64,000 bases of DNA. Origin: Saprospiraceae bacterium (GTDB taxonomy: Bacteria > Bacteroidota > Bacteroidia > Chitinophagales > Saprospiraceae). Position 1 is the stretch's first letter, and each line of letters begins with the position of its first letter. Where the stretch lies: contig JADKBO010000007.1 in the NCBI GenBank assembly GCA_016715105.1, forward strand, positions 29,109 to 93,108, written 5' to 3'. This document shows positions 17,488 through 27,268 of the stretch, in pieces. A program made the position numbers and the translations under genes. The notes below the pieces were generated by a model. It saw nothing but the letters and a program-made list of their open reading frames with translations. It ran no database searches and had not been told where the DNA came from.

Positions 17488-18705
17488 ATGATCAGAATAA
17501 AACTCAGCATTCTGGCTGTATTTTTCATGGTAATGCAAGTATATGCACAAAAGATAATCTTAGGTGCTACACCTGTGTACCAAAAAAAGGCACTTTCACT
17601 GGATGAGGTAAATATCCTCAGCAGTTTTTATCATCAGGAGGGCATACATTCAGGAGTTACCGGTGGTATAGGTACAGAAAAGCTCTCAGATTATGCAAAT
17701 GTCATCAATGTCAAGTTGTCGAGATACAATGACAAGGGAAAGAAGTTTATTTATGGAGGAGAAATTGGTGTGGATTATTACACTTCAGCTTCTTCAGATA
17801 AAATAGATACCAGGGTTTCTTCTGCCTCCTCTTCAGATGTGAGGGTTTATCCATCTTTGAATTTTAAGGTCGAAGACCTCAAGAAGAAGACTGGTATAGG
17901 AGGCAACCTGGCATTTTCTAAGGAATATGATTATATGTCAATTGGTGGTGGCCTCAATTTTAACAAAACATCCAAGGATGAAAACACCGAATTCAATGTG
18001 CGGGGAAATGCTTTTTTTGATACTTACACCCAATTTGTTCCATCGGAATTCCGGACGCAATTAAATAACAATCCACGAGGAGAGGGTAAGGGAAATATCG
18101 GGAATGCGCCAAGAAATTCATTTGATTTATCCATGAGCTTATCCAGGGTGATGACCAAGAGATTTCAAATGTCATTGACTTTTGACTTGGCTTATCAAAA
18201 AGGGATGTTGAGTACGCCTTTTCACCGTGTATATTTTGAAGACAATAACCTCAAGAGAGAGCTCTTACCTGGTAGCAGATTTAAAATACCAATGAGTGTA
18301 CGGGCAAATTACTTTGTTGGGGAGAAAGTCATAATCAGATCTTTTTACCGATATTATCAAGATGACTGGGATATCAAGTCACATACTTTACAATTGGAGT
18401 TGCCTGTAAAAATTTCTTCTTTGATTTCAGTTTCGCCAATGTATCGGTATTACCAGCAACAAGGCACAAAATATTTTGCCCCTTATAAAGGCCATCAGGG
18501 AACAGAGGAATTCTTTACCAGCGACTATGATTTATCAGGGTTTCAGAGCAACTACTATGGTGTAAATATCAGGTGCACTCCTTTTAAAACTTTCCATAAT
18601 TTATTTTCCTTGAGTGAATTGGGAATCAGGGCAGGAAAGTATGATAGAAGCGATGGATTGAGTTCAGGAATTGTTGCACTGCATGTTCAATTCAGAGGTA
18701 TTTAG
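17488..18705 (+). CDS. DUF3570 outer-membrane beta-barrel-like protein
   Basis: A 405-residue exported protein with a signal peptide (cleavage near 20, VYA-QK). The rest is rich in alternating amphipathic strands separated by short polar loops, as in an outer-membrane barrel, ending HVQFRGI. Composition, length and its place behind DUF4266 and ApbE fit the DUF3570 family. In the barrel reading, it and the lipoprotein would form an outer-membrane unit whose redox state depends on ApbE flavinylation; this is inference from gene order. No homologue of known function was recognised. The 104-base gap to the convergent patatin gene holds no clear terminator. Confidence 0.78.
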   Translation: MIRIKLSILAVFFMVMQVYAQKIILGATPVYQKKALSLDEVNILSSFYHQEGIHSGVTGGIGTEKLSDYANVINVKLSRYNDKGKKFIYGGEIGVDYYTSASSDKIDTRVSSASSSDVRVYPSLNFKVEDLKKKTGIGGNLAFSKEYDYMSIGGGLNFNKTSKDENTEFNVRGNAFFDTYTQFVPSEFRTQLNNNPRGEGKGNIGNAPRNSFDLSMSLSRVMTKRFQMSLTFDLAYQKGMLSTPFHRVYFEDNNLKRELLPGSRFKIPMSVRANYFVGEKVIIRSFYRYYQDDWDIKSHTLQLELPVKISSLISVSPMYRYYQQQGTKYFAPYKGHQGTEEFFTSDYDLSGFQSNYYGVNIRCTPFKTFHNLFSLSELGIRAGKYDRSDGLSSGIVALHVQFRGI

Positions 18706-18809
18706 ATTTTGGAGATATTGGGTATGAGAGGAAGTATGAAATTGGAAGAAAAAACGGATTGATGATTTAACATATTCAATCAGTCCGAGAGATGAAACCA
18801 AATATCAAC

Positions 18810-20303
18810 TCAAACCTCGTGTTGAAAAACAACATAATCAGCCTTCAAAATTTCATAAACCGGGTAATCGCTACAGACCAACCTTCCTTCATTCTCCTCA
18901 CTCAGAAGATAGGTCAACAGAGAATAACAGGCAGTCATTTCCCCGGTCTTAACCAGCGCAGCCAAAACAGATTCCCGATCTTTATCATCAAACCAGAGAG
19001 TTGTGCCAAAACCCGCGGCAAGATTTACGGTTTCCAACATCTTTGTGGAAGGGTATGGATCGCCCAATTTGGAATTGATGTAATGCCAGTTTCTTGTTTC
19101 TGATTCTTCGGTTGAAGTGAGTCTGTAAATGGGGCATAGGATAGGGGCAAAACCCTTTTCGGCATCCAATTTGGAATACAAAAAGTCGAGTCCTTTTCTT
19201 CTGTTGTTTTTGAGAAATATGCTTTCCGCAACGCTTTTGAAGGAAGTGAGCCGATTGACAAGATAAATTCCATATCTTCTTGGATGAAAGACCAAAACAT
19301 CCTTCAACCCTATTTTTTCCCCACTTTTTTGTAAGAGGTAATAAATCAGCCATTGCAATAAACCCAAACAAAATGCGACACTCAGCAAGACAATTGCTGC
19401 AACCATTGCAAATTTATTATCACCGTAAATGGACCACAATAGAATACCAAGTATTGCCAATAAAATGGTCGTAGTTCCACTCGTTATCTTGGTAAATACA
19501 TCGATGAATTTTACGGAAATTACTTTTTCAAATGGATTATTGATGCGGTAATTCTCAACGTCTGCAAGAAATAGTAAGGTGTTACCGATCTCACTTTTGA
19601 TGAGATAATTATCAATGCCCTGATTGCTCACAATACCGCCATCCATCAACGGCACAATAGGCAAGTCAGGTGATGGGACGCCGGAAATAAAATCATTTGG
19701 AAAAATGATGGGCTCGAATCCGCCTGGAAAACAGGAGGATGCGGCCAGCACATCACCCAGTTTTATTTTTGGAAAGAGATCTTTTGAAGAGATTCCAACC
19801 ATTTTTTGTTTGAATGAATTGTTGCCGAAAACTCCGGTGTTTTTAAAACGAAATTGCAGTGCGCCGGTCATATCTGTAGCATTAAAAACATACTCTTTCA
19901 AATGACATCCGCTCACATTTAAATCTCCAAGTGTTTTTCCATTTAATAAAGTATCGTATGCGATGGAAAAACTATTGATGAGATTTCGGTCTTTGTGTTT
20001 ATACCTGGAATCTTGCCAGATGGCATCATCATTGAGAATCGATACTGCATTTTGGTGTAAATTATTATCTGATAAATAGGTGTAAAGCGCATCGTGGAAT
20101 GTTTGGAATTCTACGCCACTTCCACTCAACCATTCAACATATTTGATTCCGGTAATGCTTCCGCCGGATACCGTTGAAATCGACTTGATATTTGCACGCA
20201 GACTTATTTTGTCGAGGTATTTTAAAACGCCTAGGGAATAAGCAGCGGATCGAAAGCCACCTCCTGAAAGGCATAACGCGATGTTGTCAAATAATGGGGT
20301 CAT
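18810..20303 (-). CDS. Patatin-like phospholipase with internal membrane hairpin
   Basis: The 497-residue protein begins ALCLSGGGFRSAAYSLGVL, giving the oxyanion loop GGGFR (14-18). STVSGGSITG carries the likely nucleophile S49, and LMDGGIVSNQG the dyad partner D221. Patatins hydrolyse acyl esters of phospholipids. Between the catalytic core and a C-terminal domain of about 170 residues lie two hydrophobic helices (about 277-293 and 299-324), which would anchor the enzyme in a membrane. I start it at ATG 20303, right at the patatin domain; an in-frame start at 20432 would add 43 basic, non-conserved residues. It is divergent from an AAA ATPase gene 198 bases away. Confidence 0.85.
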   Translation of the reverse strand: MTPLFDNIALCLSGGGFRSAAYSLGVLKYLDKISLRANIKSISTVSGGSITGIKYVEWLSGSGVEFQTFHDALYTYLSDNNLHQNAVSILNDDAIWQDSRYKHKDRNLINSFSIAYDTLLNGKTLGDLNVSGCHLKEYVFNATDMTGALQFRFKNTGVFGNNSFKQKMVGISSKDLFPKIKLGDVLAASSCFPGGFEPIIFPNDFISGVPSPDLPIVPLMDGGIVSNQGIDNYLIKSEIGNTLLFLADVENYRINNPFEKVISVKFIDVFTKITSGTTTILLAILGILLWSIYGDNKFAMVAAIVLLSVAFCLGLLQWLIYYLLQKSGEKIGLKDVLVFHPRRYGIYLVNRLTSFKSVAESIFLKNNRRKGLDFLYSKLDAEKGFAPILCPIYRLTSTEESETRNWHYINSKLGDPYPSTKMLETVNLAAGFGTTLWFDDKDRESVLAALVKTGEMTACYSLLTYLLSEENEGRLVCSDYPVYEILKADYVVFQHEV

Positions 20304-20501
20304 GGTTATAGGATTTATGTTATAAAGACAAGATACACAGCAAAAGGGAATTTTCAAAATGATAATTCGAAAGTGTTTTTTACTCTTTTTATATGATTTG
20401 GCTTTGAATTTGGGAAACACAATTAAATTCATTTTAAAGTTGTTTAAAATATGCTTTGTATCCCTTATTTTTAATTGTTTTTAAATTTTAAAACACCTGA
20501 A

Positions 20502-21293
20502 ATGCCTTATTTAAAATCAGTTCATTTTGAAATTGAAAAAAAGCGAAACTTCCCTTTTGATATTCCGGCAATTAAATATTCAAGAAACCTTGAATTGGAC
20601 AAAGGTGTGAATATCATTGTAGGTGATAATGGTACAGGAAAATCAACCTTGTTAGAAAGTTTGGCATTTAAACTCAATTTACCACTCATCAGTGGATATA
20701 TTGGAGAAAAGGATGGCTTTGATGCCGCCAGACTTTTAAAAGATTGTCTCAGTTTTTCATGGTATCGCGAAAAAATAAGTGGGTTTTTCTTTCGGGCTGA
20801 GGATTTTAGTGATTTTATCAATTCGGTAGAAAATGAAAAAAACAAACTAAAAGATTCTGTCAGAGAGCTTGAGGGTGAAGTACCAAAACACATCATCGAT
20901 CAAATGTTGGAAAGTCAAAATTATAGATTGAAACAAATCAGGCAAGATTATGGAAATGACATGCAAGCCTATTCTCACGGTGAAGCCTACATGAAAATTT
21001 TTGATTTAAGAATAAAGAAAAAGGGGATTTATCTGTTGGATGAACCTGAAGCTGCTTTATCTCCAACTAGGCAAATTGCACTGATTGCTTCTATCTCAGC
21101 ATTAAGTCTCCAGGAAGATGTCCAATTCATCATTGCTACTCATTCACCTATTTTGATGGCCATTCCCAATGCTAAAATTTTTGAGATTACAGAAGATTCT
21201 ATGGAAGTGGTAGCTTATGAAGACACCAGTCACTACCGCATCACCAAATCTTTTTTGAATAATCCAGAAACCTATTTGCGATATTTCAAATAA
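20502..21293 (+). CDS. AAA-family ATPase (ABC-type predicted ATPase)
   Basis: A 263-residue ATPase with Walker A GDNGTGKSTLLE (about 43-54), a coiled helical insert (about 105-150), a signature-like YSHGEAYMKIF and Walker B IYLLDEPEAALSP. The H-loop is IIATHSPIL. It belongs to the stand-alone COG3910-type predicted ATPases of about 250 residues related to RecF/SMC heads; no role is established. ATG at 20502 fits the family start (MPYLKSVHFEIEKKR). A pairing with the divergent patatin is possible but only by position. Confidence 0.85.
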   Translation: MPYLKSVHFEIEKKRNFPFDIPAIKYSRNLELDKGVNIIVGDNGTGKSTLLESLAFKLNLPLISGYIGEKDGFDAARLLKDCLSFSWYREKISGFFFRAEDFSDFINSVENEKNKLKDSVRELEGEVPKHIIDQMLESQNYRLKQIRQDYGNDMQAYSHGEAYMKIFDLRIKKKGIYLLDEPEAALSPTRQIALIASISALSLQEDVQFIIATHSPILMAIPNAKIFEITEDSMEVVAYEDTSHYRITKSFLNNPETYLRYFK

Positions 21294-21428
21294 GTAAATA
21301 AAATATTAATTTTCTGTAGTTAAAACCCACATGAACTAATGTGGTTATTTTCAATTAAATTTCAGTCATTAGTTATTTTTGTCGAACATTGCCTCATTTA
21401 ATTGTTTGTTTAAGTTAAAGTCTTGTAA

Positions 21429-22610
21429 ATGCTCAAAAGTATAAATCTCTTATCCGTTTTTTTCTTGCTGTTATTTACAAACGCCTGCGCAGATAAAAAC
21501 GGCAATGAAGTTGATCCAATGGAGGAAGTTGTCCCAGTCAAATATGATCCTGCAAAATTTGTCATGGGTGTAGATCTGTCTTATGTCAATGCAGTAGAGG
21601 AAGCTGGGGGAGTTTATAAAGATGAAAACGGACAAGCAGTAGATCCTTTTGTTTATCTTCAAAAAAAAGGTGCCAATCTAGTCAGGGTGCGTTTATGGCA
21701 TACACCCTCTTGGCAGATACCTTTGCATGGGGCCATCAAATACAGCCATCTAGCTGACGTGTCTAAGACAATCAAAAGGGCAAAGGAAGCAGGTATGCAA
21801 GTCAATCTTGACCTTCATTACAGCGACGATTGGGCTGATCCTCAAAAACAACAAACCCCTAAAGCGTGGCAAGGTTTGTCATTGAAATTGTTGCAAGATT
21901 CCATATACAATTATACCAAACAAGTTCTTGAAAATCTGGCCGCTCAAAATCTTACTCCTGAATATATCCAAGTTGGCAATGAAAACAATGGTGGCATGTG
22001 TTTTCCAGTCGGCCAAATCAGTAATAATAATTACACCAATTTTGCAAGTTTACTCAAGTCGGGCATCAAAGCAGTGCGGGATTTTTCACAAACCTCTACC
22101 ATCAAACCCAAAATCATCCTCCATGTTGCGCAATTGCAAAATGCAGAATGGTGGGCAAATGGTGTAGTCAATAATGGAGGTGTTACGGATTTTGACGTTT
22201 TGGGACTATCCCATTACTTCATTTGGTCCGAAATAAACAACAACAACGGCGTCAAAACAACCATTGCAAATCTCAAATTCAAATACAAAAAAGAAGTGAT
22301 GATAGTGGAAACCGCCTATCCATTTACATCAGCATCCAACGATAGCTATGGCAACATCATTTCTGGTCAAACAGGGGCTCCAAATTATGAGGTAACCACT
22401 GCTGGTCAACTCAATTATATGAAAGACCTTTGTCAAGCGGTGATTGATGGCGGAGGTAAGGGCGTAATGTATTGGGAACCTGCATGGATAACTTCCACCA
22501 TGAAAGATCAATGGGGCGTGGGTTCGAGTTGGGAAAACAATGCATTTTTTGATTATTCCTCAAAAGGTTTACCCGTTTTGGACTACCTCACCTTTCCCTA
22601 CAAATTTTGA
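21429..22610 (+). CDS. Arabinogalactan endo-beta-1,4-galactanase (GH53) lipoprotein
   Basis: The 393-residue protein has a lipoprotein signal (FTNAC, Cys20) and a GH53 TIM barrel. VRVRLWHTPSW and LDLHYSDDWADP are typical substrate-cleft segments. The acid/base E185 lies in QVGNEN and the nucleophile E294 in IVETAYPF. It should cut beta-1,4-galactan side chains of pectin at the cell surface. A TATTTTTG -7-like box lies at 21374-21381, about 50 bases before the ATG, without a recognisable -33. There is no SusC/SusD pair beside it, so it may feed an unlinked uptake system. Length is normal for the family. Confidence 0.93.
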   Translation: MLKSINLLSVFFLLLFTNACADKNGNEVDPMEEVVPVKYDPAKFVMGVDLSYVNAVEEAGGVYKDENGQAVDPFVYLQKKGANLVRVRLWHTPSWQIPLHGAIKYSHLADVSKTIKRAKEAGMQVNLDLHYSDDWADPQKQQTPKAWQGLSLKLLQDSIYNYTKQVLENLAAQNLTPEYIQVGNENNGGMCFPVGQISNNNYTNFASLLKSGIKAVRDFSQTSTIKPKIILHVAQLQNAEWWANGVVNNGGVTDFDVLGLSHYFIWSEINNNNGVKTTIANLKFKYKKEVMIVETAYPFTSASNDSYGNIISGQTGAPNYEVTTAGQLNYMKDLCQAVIDGGGKGVMYWEPAWITSTMKDQWGVGSSWENNAFFDYSSKGLPVLDYLTFPYKF

Positions 22611-22735
22611 TTTCAAAAACAGAAAACGATCCAAACTCTGATGCAGATTACTTTTCCTCATAATATGAATCATGTTATGCTAAATTGGGTAATTATACAA
22701 AAGGGATTACATTTATAGAATCATTTAAAATCATC

Positions 22736-23545
22736 ATGAAGCTACAAAACTATTTTTTCCTGTTGACCTTACTCGGGATCATCGGCTGTTCTAAATCTAA
22801 TACAGATAAAATGAGTGCTCCCGAAATGAACAACAATCAAAATTTATTTTATCAGATCAAGACCTACACTTTTGACAATGAAGCACAGGCAACTTTGACA
22901 GAGTCTTTTGTGAAAAATGCTTATATACCAGCGCTCAAAAGACAAAATATTACAAATATTGGCGTTTTTAAAACACGACTTACGGATAAAGACACCGTCA
23001 ATAAATTGTACATTTTGCTTCCATTGAAATCAATTACTCAAGTTTTATCCATTGAGGAATCTCTCAAAACTGATATGGCCTACAAAAATGCTGGGAAAGA
23101 ATTTTTGCAAGCTCCTTATAATAAATCTCCTTATCGTCGCATCGAGTCAACGATTCTGAAACCGTTTGAAAGAATGCCTTTTTTAAAGCCAAGTCCTTTG
23201 ACTGGTCCAAGGGCAAATCGCATTTACGAATTGCGCAGTTATGAATCAGCTTCAGAAGAAATCCATGAAAATAAAGTGGATATGTTTAATGCTGGGGGTG
23301 AGGTGGCTTTATTTGAAAAACTGGGTTTCAATGCGGTATTTTATGGTCAGGTGGTGTCAGGCTCCAAAATGCCCAATCTCATGTATATGACCACGTTTGA
23401 AAATCAAACAAGCAGAGATGCTCATTGGAAAGCATTTGGAGAAGCTCCAGAATGGAATGTGATGAAATCTCTGCCAAAGTATCAAAACAACGTTTCGCAT
23501 ATAGACATTATGTACTTATATCCGACGGAGTATTCTGATTATTGA
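22736..23545 (+). CDS. NIPSNAP-family lipoprotein
   Basis: With ATG at 22736 (MKLQNYFFLLTL) the product is 269 residues and has a lipobox GIIGC (Cys near 18). Two tandem ferredoxin-like alpha/beta barrel units follow. The first contains YQIKTYTFDNEAQ; the second contains RIYELRSYESASEEIHENKVDMFN and ends in HWKAFGEAPEWN, matching the NIPSNAP domain. Bacterial NIPSNAP lipoproteins have no settled function; roles in stress or small-molecule oxidation are suggested for relatives. It stands alone between GH53 and maeB. Confidence 0.87.
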   Translation: MKLQNYFFLLTLLGIIGCSKSNTDKMSAPEMNNNQNLFYQIKTYTFDNEAQATLTESFVKNAYIPALKRQNITNIGVFKTRLTDKDTVNKLYILLPLKSITQVLSIEESLKTDMAYKNAGKEFLQAPYNKSPYRRIESTILKPFERMPFLKPSPLTGPRANRIYELRSYESASEEIHENKVDMFNAGGEVALFEKLGFNAVFYGQVVSGSKMPNLMYMTTFENQTSRDAHWKAFGEAPEWNVMKSLPKYQNNVSHIDIMYLYPTEYSDY

Positions 23546-23599
23546 TTTGAAAAATAAATGAAGTATCTAACTTACAGTCCGCTAAAATTTTAAAAGTTT

Positions 23600-25888
23600 A
23601 TGGATAAATATTCATTGAAAGAGGCCGCACTTCAATACCATGCCAAGGGTAGACCAGGCAAAATTGAAGTAATTCCTACCAAAGAAACAGCCAATCAAAG
23701 AGACCTTTCATTAGCTTATTCTCCTGGAGTGGCAGAACCATGCCTTGCCATCGCCGATAACGTAGAAGATGTTTATAAATACACCGCAAAGGGAAACCTG
23801 GTTGCGGTAATCAGTAACGGTACAGCAGTGCTAGGACTTGGAGACATTGGACCAGAAGCGAGTAAACCAGTCATGGAGGGTAAAGGTTTGCTTTTTAAAA
23901 TATATGCCGATATTGATTGTTTTGACCTGGAACTCAACACCAAAAATGTGGAGGAATTCATCAGAACAGTGAAGATTTTAGAACCTACTTTTGGTGGGGT
24001 AAACTTGGAAGATATCTCAGCACCCGATTGTTTTGAAATTGAGGAACGACTCAAAAAAGAGCTGAATATACCGGTGATGCATGATGACCAGCATGGCACA
24101 GCAATCATCAGTGGTGCGGCTTTGACCAATGCCATACACATTGTTGGCAAAGAGCTTTCAAAAGCCAAAATTGTGGTGAATGGAGCAGGTGCGTCAGCAA
24201 TTTCTTGCACACGTATTTATGTATCATTGGGTGCCAAGAAGGAAAATATTTTCATGTTTGATAGCAAGGGGCTTATTCACCCTTCCAGAACAAATCTCGA
24301 CGGTAAAAAAATTGAATTTGTCAATGATAACCTGCCGGCAGAAACAACACTTGGAGAAGCTTTGAAGGGAGCTGATGTTTTCATAGGTTTATCAAAAGGA
24401 AATGTCCTCGACGGCACAATGGTTGCTGGCATGGCTGATAATTGCATCATTTTTGCAATGGCTAATCCCACACCAGAGATCAGTCCTGAAGAAGCTTTAA
24501 AAGCAAAACCCGATTGTATCATGGCCACTGGGCGTTCAGATTATCCAAACCAGGTCAACAACGTTTTGGGATTTCCTTTCATTTTCAGAGGTGCATTGGA
24601 TGTAAGAGCGTCTGAGATCAATGAAGCCATGAAGCTGGCGGCAGTCAATGCCTTGGCAGGACTCGCCAGGAAAACCGTCCCGGACATTGTAAACATGGCC
24701 TACGGAAGTGTCAACTTAAAATATGGTAAAGAATACATCATTCCAAAACCAGTAGACCCTCGATTGATTACAGAAGTTGCCATGGCAGTCGCCAAAGCAG
24801 CCATGGACAGCGGTGTGGCTAAAAGTCCAATCACAGACTGGGAGGCATACCAACTACAACTGTCTAATCGCCTTGGACAAGACAATACTCTTTCCAGAAT
24901 TATTGAAACAAAAGCAAAACAAAATAGAAAACGTGTGGTGTTTGCAGATGCCGAAAATATTTCTGTTTTGAAAGCCGTCCAGGAAGTAATGGAAGAACGA
25001 ATTGCTTGGCCAATTTTACTGGGTAATAAAGAAAGGATTCTTCAAATGGCGGACGAACAGGCAATCAGCCTGAAAGGTATTCCCATCATTGATCCAAAAT
25101 TGCCGGCCAGCGAAGAAGAATCTGCAACTTTAGCAAAATATGGGGAATTATATTATCAAAAAAGGAATAGAAAGGGTGTCAACCTCAAAGAATCAGGAGA
25201 TATCATGACAAGCCGTACATATTACGGTGCAATGATGGTCGAAACAGGTGCTGCTGATGCCTTGATTGGTGGTTTATCCAAAAAATATCCAGCAACAGTG
25301 CGTCCGGCTCTGGAAGTCATTGGGCCAAAACCTGGAGTCAAAAAGGTTGCAAGTGCACACATCATCAAAACAAAATATGGTCCGCTGTTTTTAGCAGATA
25401 CAACCATCAATCACCATCTGGACTCAAAAGACATAGCTGATATCACAGAATTGGTCGCAAGAGCGGTAAAAATATTCAACATAGAGCCCAAAATTGCGTT
25501 GGTTACTTATTCAAATTTTGGTTCTGTTCCAGATGGGGAATCCGCCAAATTGATGCGAAGCGCTACAGCTATATTGCATGAAAGACATCCTGAATGGATT
25601 GTTGATGGTGAAATGCAAGCTCAAGTGGCACTCAATACAGAGAATTTAGAAAGCTTTTATCCGTTTTCAAAACTGGCAGGGCATCGTGCAAATACACTGA
25701 TTTTCCCCAATCTTTCATCAGCAAATATTGCTTACAACTTGCTTGGTGAAGCAGCACAAATGGATGTCATAGGACCTATTCTTTTGGGAATGAAAAAGCC
25801 CGTCCACATTTTACAGTTGGGAGCTAGTGTGAGGCAAATTGTAGACATGGTCGGTATTGCTGCCATTGACGCACAAGAATTTTCATAA
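23600..25888 (+). CDS. maeB: NADP-dependent malic enzyme with phosphotransacetylase-like domain (MaeB)
   Basis: The 762-residue protein is the long MaeB form. Residues 1-420 carry the malic-enzyme domain, with LSLAYSPGVAEPCLAI, the MHDDQHGTA motif binding divalent metal, and the dinucleotide loop VVNGAGASAISC. Residues about 430-762 form a PTA-like domain (RVVFADAENISVLKAVQEV), which in this family binds acetyl-CoA as a regulator. It decarboxylates malate to pyruvate with NADP reduction in the cytoplasm. Length and domain order are as expected. The DinB-family gene follows after 17 bases and may be co-transcribed. Confidence 0.96.
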   Translation: MDKYSLKEAALQYHAKGRPGKIEVIPTKETANQRDLSLAYSPGVAEPCLAIADNVEDVYKYTAKGNLVAVISNGTAVLGLGDIGPEASKPVMEGKGLLFKIYADIDCFDLELNTKNVEEFIRTVKILEPTFGGVNLEDISAPDCFEIEERLKKELNIPVMHDDQHGTAIISGAALTNAIHIVGKELSKAKIVVNGAGASAISCTRIYVSLGAKKENIFMFDSKGLIHPSRTNLDGKKIEFVNDNLPAETTLGEALKGADVFIGLSKGNVLDGTMVAGMADNCIIFAMANPTPEISPEEALKAKPDCIMATGRSDYPNQVNNVLGFPFIFRGALDVRASEINEAMKLAAVNALAGLARKTVPDIVNMAYGSVNLKYGKEYIIPKPVDPRLITEVAMAVAKAAMDSGVAKSPITDWEAYQLQLSNRLGQDNTLSRIIETKAKQNRKRVVFADAENISVLKAVQEVMEERIAWPILLGNKERILQMADEQAISLKGIPIIDPKLPASEEESATLAKYGELYYQKRNRKGVNLKESGDIMTSRTYYGAMMVETGAADALIGGLSKKYPATVRPALEVIGPKPGVKKVASAHIIKTKYGPLFLADTTINHHLDSKDIADITELVARAVKIFNIEPKIALVTYSNFGSVPDGESAKLMRSATAILHERHPEWIVDGEMQAQVALNTENLESFYPFSKLAGHRANTLIFPNLSSANIAYNLLGEAAQMDVIGPILLGMKKPVHILQLGASVRQIVDMVGIAAIDAQEFS

Positions 25889-25905
25889 TTTTAATATAAA
25901 CTGAA

Positions 25906-26415
25906 ATGGAGATTTCTTATTTTGAACAGTTGGCAGATTACAATATATGGGCAAACGATTTGATGCATTCTTGGTTTGATCAAATAAGTGAAGATCAATG
26001 GAATCAGCATATATCAAGTAGTTTCAACAGCATTGGGCTAACTGCCATACATACTGTCGGGGCTGAAAAAATATGGCTTGAACGCCTAGAAAAAGTTCCG
26101 ATTCCAGTTTGGATACCCAATACATTTGTTGGTACAAAACAAGAACTCATAAAAGAGTGGAAATCTGCTTCCATGGGTCTCAAACATTTTATTTCAAATT
26201 TTGATGAAACGAGATTAAACGAGGTATTGCATTTTACCAGAATCAATGGAGACAAACAAAGCTCCAAGTTTTACCAAATATTTGCACATGTGATGAATCA
26301 CTCGACTTATCACCGAGGGCAGATTGTGACCATGTTACGGCAGGTTGGATTTACGGATGTAGCGTCTACGGATATGGTTGGGTATTTTCGTAAAATCAAT
26401 GAATTACAATTATAA
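25906..26415 (+). CDS. DinB-family putative metal-dependent hydrolase
   Basis: The 169-residue four-helix protein has the DinB/YfiT pattern: YFEQLADYNIWAND near the start, a first metal-ligand histidine in AIHTVGAEKIWLERL, and the C-terminal pair in HVMNHSTYHRGQIVTML. These three histidines bind a divalent metal. Members include thiol-S-transferases (bacillithiol or similar), but most have no known substrate. It sits close behind maeB on the same strand. The region after it holds an imperfect hairpin and TCTTTCGTCTCTCATC-like repeats. Confidence 0.88.
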   Translation: MEISYFEQLADYNIWANDLMHSWFDQISEDQWNQHISSSFNSIGLTAIHTVGAEKIWLERLEKVPIPVWIPNTFVGTKQELIKEWKSASMGLKHFISNFDETRLNEVLHFTRINGDKQSSKFYQIFAHVMNHSTYHRGQIVTMLRQVGFTDVASTDMVGYFRKINELQL

Positions 26416-26468
26416 GGACAGCTTGAAATTTTCCTTTACTTAAATGAATTGATAAAAATTAGTTTTTT

Positions 26469-26524
26469 ACACAATGCTAAATTGGTTATCAAAGTTGATT
26501 TCAAGTTGCATTGAAGCATTGTGT
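26469..26524. repeat. Inverted repeat, 10-bp arms
   Basis: ACACAATGCT (26469-26478) and AGCATTGTGT (26515-26524) are perfect inverted copies around a 36-base centre. There is no T run on the plus side after the stem, so it is not a classical terminator. It lies between the DinB gene and the sigma-factor gene; role unknown. Confidence 0.5.
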
Positions 26525-26713
26525 ATTCAAGAAAGTTGAATAATGTTTTACTGTAATGGACAACTAAAATAGCTTTTGTATTTAAGAGGTTGTTCGTCTG
26601 TTGTCTTTCGTCTCTCATCTTTCGTCTCTCATCTTTCATCTTTTTTCTCCTCCATTACAACCCTTTTCAAACTATCTTCGTCTTCAAGGTAAGCATTCGG
26701 AAAAATCCAATTT

Positions 26714-27268
26714 ATGTTTGAAGTAGGGCATCATAAGCAACAAAGCAGACAAGTAATTGACCTTGCGAAAGGGGGAAACCGGCATGCCCAAAAACAAATG
26801 TTTGACCTATATGCGCCAAAAATGTTGGGTGTTTGCAGGCAATATATCAAGGATATGCAGTTTGCAGAAGACATGATGATCACGGGTTTTATCAAGGTTT
26901 TTGCCAAACTCGATCAGTTCAGAAATGATGGCAGTTTTGAGGGTTGGGTCAGAAGGATCATGGTCAATGAATGTATTTCGCATTTGCGTACACAGAAAAG
27001 AATGGAGATGCTCAACGAGTCAGAAGTTGATGCCTGGATTCCAGCAAGTATTGAAGGTGAAATGACAGTCAATGAAATCCAAGCCTTGATTGATGGATTA
27101 CCAGAAGGCAGTAAAATGGTTTTTAATTTATACGTCATCGAAAATTATACACATAGAGAAATTGCAGAACAATTGGGTATCAATGAAGGGACTTCCAAAT
27201 CTCAGTTGGCTTATGCTCGCAAAAAACTACAGGAATTGTTGCATCAGCAAAATCAAATTCACAGATGA
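26714..27268 (+). CDS. ECF-type RNA polymerase sigma factor
   Basis: The 184-residue protein has region 2 (AQKQMFDLYAPKMLGVCRQYIKD...AEDMMITGFIKVF) and region 4 (LPEGSKMVFNLYVIENYTHREIAEQLGINEGTSKSQLAYARKKLQ) joined by a short linker, as in ECF sigma-70 factors. It should direct RNA polymerase to a small regulon, which probably includes the genes just downstream. Its stop overlaps the next start by four bases (ATGA), the usual arrangement with a membrane anti-sigma factor. Confidence 0.93.
   Translation: MFEVGHHKQQSRQVIDLAKGGNRHAQKQMFDLYAPKMLGVCRQYIKDMQFAEDMMITGFIKVFAKLDQFRNDGSFEGWVRRIMVNECISHLRTQKRMEMLNESEVDAWIPASIEGEMTVNEIQALIDGLPEGSKMVFNLYVIENYTHREIAEQLGINEGTSKSQLAYARKKLQELLHQQNQIHR

Noticed and set aside
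20303..20432. Longer N-terminus for the patatin gene
   Set aside because: The extra 43 residues are basic, lack family conservation and precede the GGGFR core start.
26469..26524. Hairpin as a terminator for the DinB gene
   Set aside because: The stem is far apart (36-base centre) and no T run follows; kept only as an inverted repeat.
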